Shown here piece by piece: positions 4,733-6,601 of a stretch of 6,601 nucleotides of DNA; position 1 is the first letter of the stretch, and each line of letters begins with the position of its first letter. The stretch is from NCBI GenBank assembly GCA_946409885.1, contig CAMJYF010000107.1, positions 1 to 6,601 on the forward strand, written 5' to 3'. The notes beneath the pieces were generated by a model. That model did not search any database and was not told the origin of the DNA. It worked only from the letters and a program-made list of their open reading frames with translations. Source of the stretch: an uncultured Clostridia bacterium (GTDB taxonomy: Bacteria; Bacillota; Clostridia; Oscillospirales; Acutalibacteraceae). The position numbers were made by a program, and so were the translations under genes.

Positions 4733-5005
4733 CTACGTCCTGCCTAACTCTTCCAATAGCAGATAAACGCCGTCCTCTGAAAGCACGCCTCGTTTCAGGT
4801 CACGGGGCAGTAGACCGGCCTCGTCGTCGGAAAAATCCTGTTTCCAGGCGTCGCTTTCGTAATAGGCGGTCAGTTCTTCCACGGCGGGGCGCAGCGCTTC
4901 CAGCGCATTCTCCGCCCTTTTCAGCGTTGCCAGCGCGGTTGCTATTTCTTCAAACAGGGTCTCATAATGCGAGATCCTTTGCAGTTGAAGTCCGTTTTGA
5001 TCCAT
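4733..5005 (-). CDS. DUF4298 family protein
   Basis: This is a 90-residue cytoplasmic protein of unknown function. The first 45 residues or so are Glu/Leu/Ala-rich and probably helical or coiled-coil. They are followed by YYESDAW (48-54) and the conserved block DDEAGLLPRDLKRGVLSEDG (60-79), which I recognise from DUF4298 proteins of Bacillota. As I recall them, relatives carry a longer helical tail after this block. Here the protein ends soon after, in LGRT, because the stop and last codons fall inside the heptamer repeat. It starts 7 bases after the stop of the upstream beta-helix gene, so the two may be co-transcribed and translationally coupled. The ribosome binding site is poor: GAAGGG lies well upstream, inside the preceding gene. 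No biochemical role is claimed. Confidence 0.85.
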   Translation of the reverse strand: MDQNGLQLQRISHYETLFEEIATALATLKRAENALEALRPAVEELTAYYESDAWKQDFSDDEAGLLPRDLKRGVLSEDGVYLLLEELGRT

Positions 5006-5012
5006 GGATATG

Positions 5013-6601
5013 TTACCGCCCTTCCGCGATCAGATTCCGCAGCAGGTCGAACAGGTTGCGGAAAAAGCGGACCAGTTTGGCGATCAGGGTTTCCCTTTGG
5101 TAGGGGGCATCCGTGCCTGTGCCGCCGTAGCAGCCGATGTTGCGGCTGACGACCTCGTTGCCGAAGAAATCCGTTTCGCTGTCGTCTCCCGGAATGGCGT
5201 ATCCCGCGCCGATCAGCGGGGAATCCTTTGACAGCGTAAAAGACGCCGGATCCGTCAAATCGTTACCGCTGAAACCGGGAACGGTGTTGAATTTTGTACC
5301 GGTCAACGCGCCGGAAACGCAGTTATAATAGCAGTTGTTGGCGAACACGCTGCCTTTGCGGGCGTCGGCGTCCGTCTCCGGGTTCAGCCGATAGCCGTCC
5401 TTCATCACGATGATATTGTTGACAAAAAAGGAATCGGTAAAATTCCGGAAGTCAAACCGCTGGGAATTGATAATGGTGTTGTTATAGAACAGCATGCCGG
5501 TCTCGCCCGGGCCGCCCGCCAGAACGCTGCGGCCCTTGTCGTCGTTGACGGAAAGGCAGTACCGCACCACGTTGCCCACCTGCGGGCTGGTTTTGGCGTT
5601 GTTTACCATAAAACGCACGTTGTCGTGGGAATAGATATACTGGTAGGTGCAGTGGTTGGTCTGGGAATCGAAGTCCACGGTCATGCCGTCGCCCACGTTC
5701 TTCTGCCCGGCGATCTCGCAGTATTCAATGGTGCTGTTCTCGCTCCCCCAGAACCAGGCGGCGGCGGTGAAATAGAGGATGTTGCCGTTTTCGTCCACGC
5801 CCTCACCCTGGCAGCAGTCGATGGCCCGGCAATGGGTCATCAGCGCCCCGTCGCAGATGCCGATGACGACGGCCTCCGCGTCCATGTCGTGAAAATAAGT
5901 ATCCCGGATCAGCGCGTCTTTGTTGTAAACGGGGGCCAGGTCGCTCAGCTCGTCGTCGTTCCACGGGCTGCCCTTTGTCTGGTCAAAGGCGCCCCACAGG
6001 CTGACGCCGTTGCCGCAGTCATACATCTCGCAGTTCTTTACGGTAAGGCCGTTCACCGGATACAGGGAACGGGCGGGCAGTCCTTTTACCATCACGCAGG
6101 CGCGGGCCTCCGCCGCCCCGGCGGAGAGGTTATCCCGGCAGGTGACCTTGTAGTTCTGGATGTCGTGGATGGTCAGCCGCTCCAGCGTGATCCCCTCGCT
6201 GGGGCCGTTCAGGGCGTCGATCCAGACGCCGCCGCCGTTGTGGGCGGTGATCTCCAGATCGCTGACCGTCACATAGGAGCAGTCGAACAGGCGCAGCACC
6301 TCCGTGCGGGCGTCTGTGGTCAGCAGGGGAGCCGCCCCCTCGCCGTAGGACGTTATCAGGATCGGCGCGTCGGCGGCGCCGCGGCTGTCGCGGACGGTCA
6401 GCGTACAGTCGTATACGCCGCCCCGGCGGAACAGGACGCTGTCGCCCGCCTGCAGCGTGCATTCGGTCACCGGCACGGTTTTCCAGGCGGTTTCCGGCGA
6501 AAGGCCGTCGCCCGTGGCGTCGCTGCCGTCAATGGCGTCAATGTAATAGGCGGTTCCCTGTGTTTCAGCTCCCCCCGCTGCCGCATGCGGCACGGCGCAG
6601 A
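5013..6601 (-). CDS. Secreted right-handed parallel beta-helix protein (5' end outside window)
   Basis: The open frame runs from the window edge to a TAA at 5015-5013, with about 529 codons visible. Numbering below starts from the codon at 6593. The first visible residues, CAVPHAAAGGAETQ, look like the end of a signal peptide with an A-A-A/G cleavage site, so I treat the GTG at 6593 as internal and the gene as 5'-partial. YYIDAIDGSDATGDGLSPETAW (about 16-37) is typical of pectate-lyase-like, surface beta-helix proteins. Repeated short rungs follow (for example ITLERLTIHDI, LTVKNCEMYDCGNGV, YCEIAG, FYNNTIINS, FVNNIIVM). The fold closes with SPLIGAG (458-464) and DFFGN...NIGCYG (475-490). Such folds bind or cleave polysaccharides, but no catalytic residues can be assigned. 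The C-terminus (about 502-526) is an amphipathic, basic helix rich in F, L and R. The gene faces lysC and the replication fork. Confidence 0.85.
   Translation of the reverse strand, partial: CAVPHAAAGGAETQGTAYYIDAIDGSDATGDGLSPETAWKTVPVTECTLQAGDSVLFRRGGVYDCTLTVRDSRGAADAPILITSYGEGAAPLLTTDARTEVLRLFDCSYVTVSDLEITAHNGGGVWIDALNGPSEGITLERLTIHDIQNYKVTCRDNLSAGAAEARACVMVKGLPARSLYPVNGLTVKNCEMYDCGNGVSLWGAFDQTKGSPWNDDELSDLAPVYNKDALIRDTYFHDMDAEAVVIGICDGALMTHCRAIDCCQGEGVDENGNILYFTAAAWFWGSENSTIEYCEIAGQKNVGDGMTVDFDSQTNHCTYQYIYSHDNVRFMVNNAKTSPQVGNVVRYCLSVNDDKGRSVLAGGPGETGMLFYNNTIINSQRFDFRNFTDSFFVNNIIVMKDGYRLNPETDADARKGSVFANNCYYNCVSGALTGTKFNTVPGFSGNDLTDPASFTLSKDSPLIGAGYAIPGDDSETDFFGNEVVSRNIGCYGGTGTDAPYQRETLIAKLVRFFRNLFDLLRNLIAEGR

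Noticed and set aside
6591..6593. GTG start for the beta-helix protein
   Set aside because: The frame remains open to the window edge and the upstream codons read as signal-peptide sequence, so the true start lies outside.

Overview
The window is a chromosomal replication-origin locus. dnaA and the start of dnaN lie on the minus strand, separated by 281 bases packed with DnaA-box-like 9-mers. DnaA of 445 residues, SigA-type promoters, GGAGG ribosome binding sites, a DUF4298 gene and the domain IV wording 'ISKARQ' all point to a Gram-positive Clostridia-type bacterium (Bacillota). The coding DNA looks GC-rich and the intergenic regions AT-rich. The exact order and family cannot be fixed from this sequence; an Oscillospirales-like gut anaerobe is a guess.

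Layout. Bases 1-254 (minus) hold the N-terminal 84 codons of dnaN, cut by the window edge. Bases 255-535 are the putative oriC. In the dnaA-to-dnaN direction it holds a cluster of non-canonical boxes (TTTTCAACA type), then two back-to-back boxes, a short CC, a run of DnaA-trio-like triplets and an AT stretch. This resembles the Bacillus subtilis basal unwinding system. Bases 536-1873 (minus) are dnaA, with its promoter at 1907-1935. Bases 1936-2075 are extremely AT-rich and separate dnaA from a divergent operon, hom (2102-3331) and lysC (3382-4590), which encode homoserine dehydrogenase and aspartokinase. Bases 4591-4746 hold degenerate TAGGCAG heptamers folded into a nested palindrome that probably terminates transcription in both directions. 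Convergent to lysC, on the minus strand, are a DUF4298 gene (4733-5005) and, directly upstream of it, a large secreted right-handed beta-helix protein (5013 to beyond the window end).

How it fits together. DnaA would load at the variant boxes, melt the trio/AT region beside dnaN, and probably also repress its own promoter through a box-like 9-mer overlapping the -35. The hom-lysC operon supplies the first and third steps of the aspartate pathway to threonine, methionine and lysine. lysC carries a near-perfect internal ribosome binding site and in-frame ATG, as expected for an aspartokinase that also makes a separate regulatory beta subunit. hom and lysC run away from the origin, co-directional with the fork; the beta-helix and DUF4298 genes face it.

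The observations most worth following are: the variant boxes together with changed residues in the DnaA base-contact motif; the unwinding-module architecture; the internal lysC start; the homoserine dehydrogenase whose ACT-like tail lacks the usual ligand loop; and the heptamer palindrome that runs into the 3' end of the DUF4298 gene. I found no CRISPR array, transposase, tRNA or rRNA.
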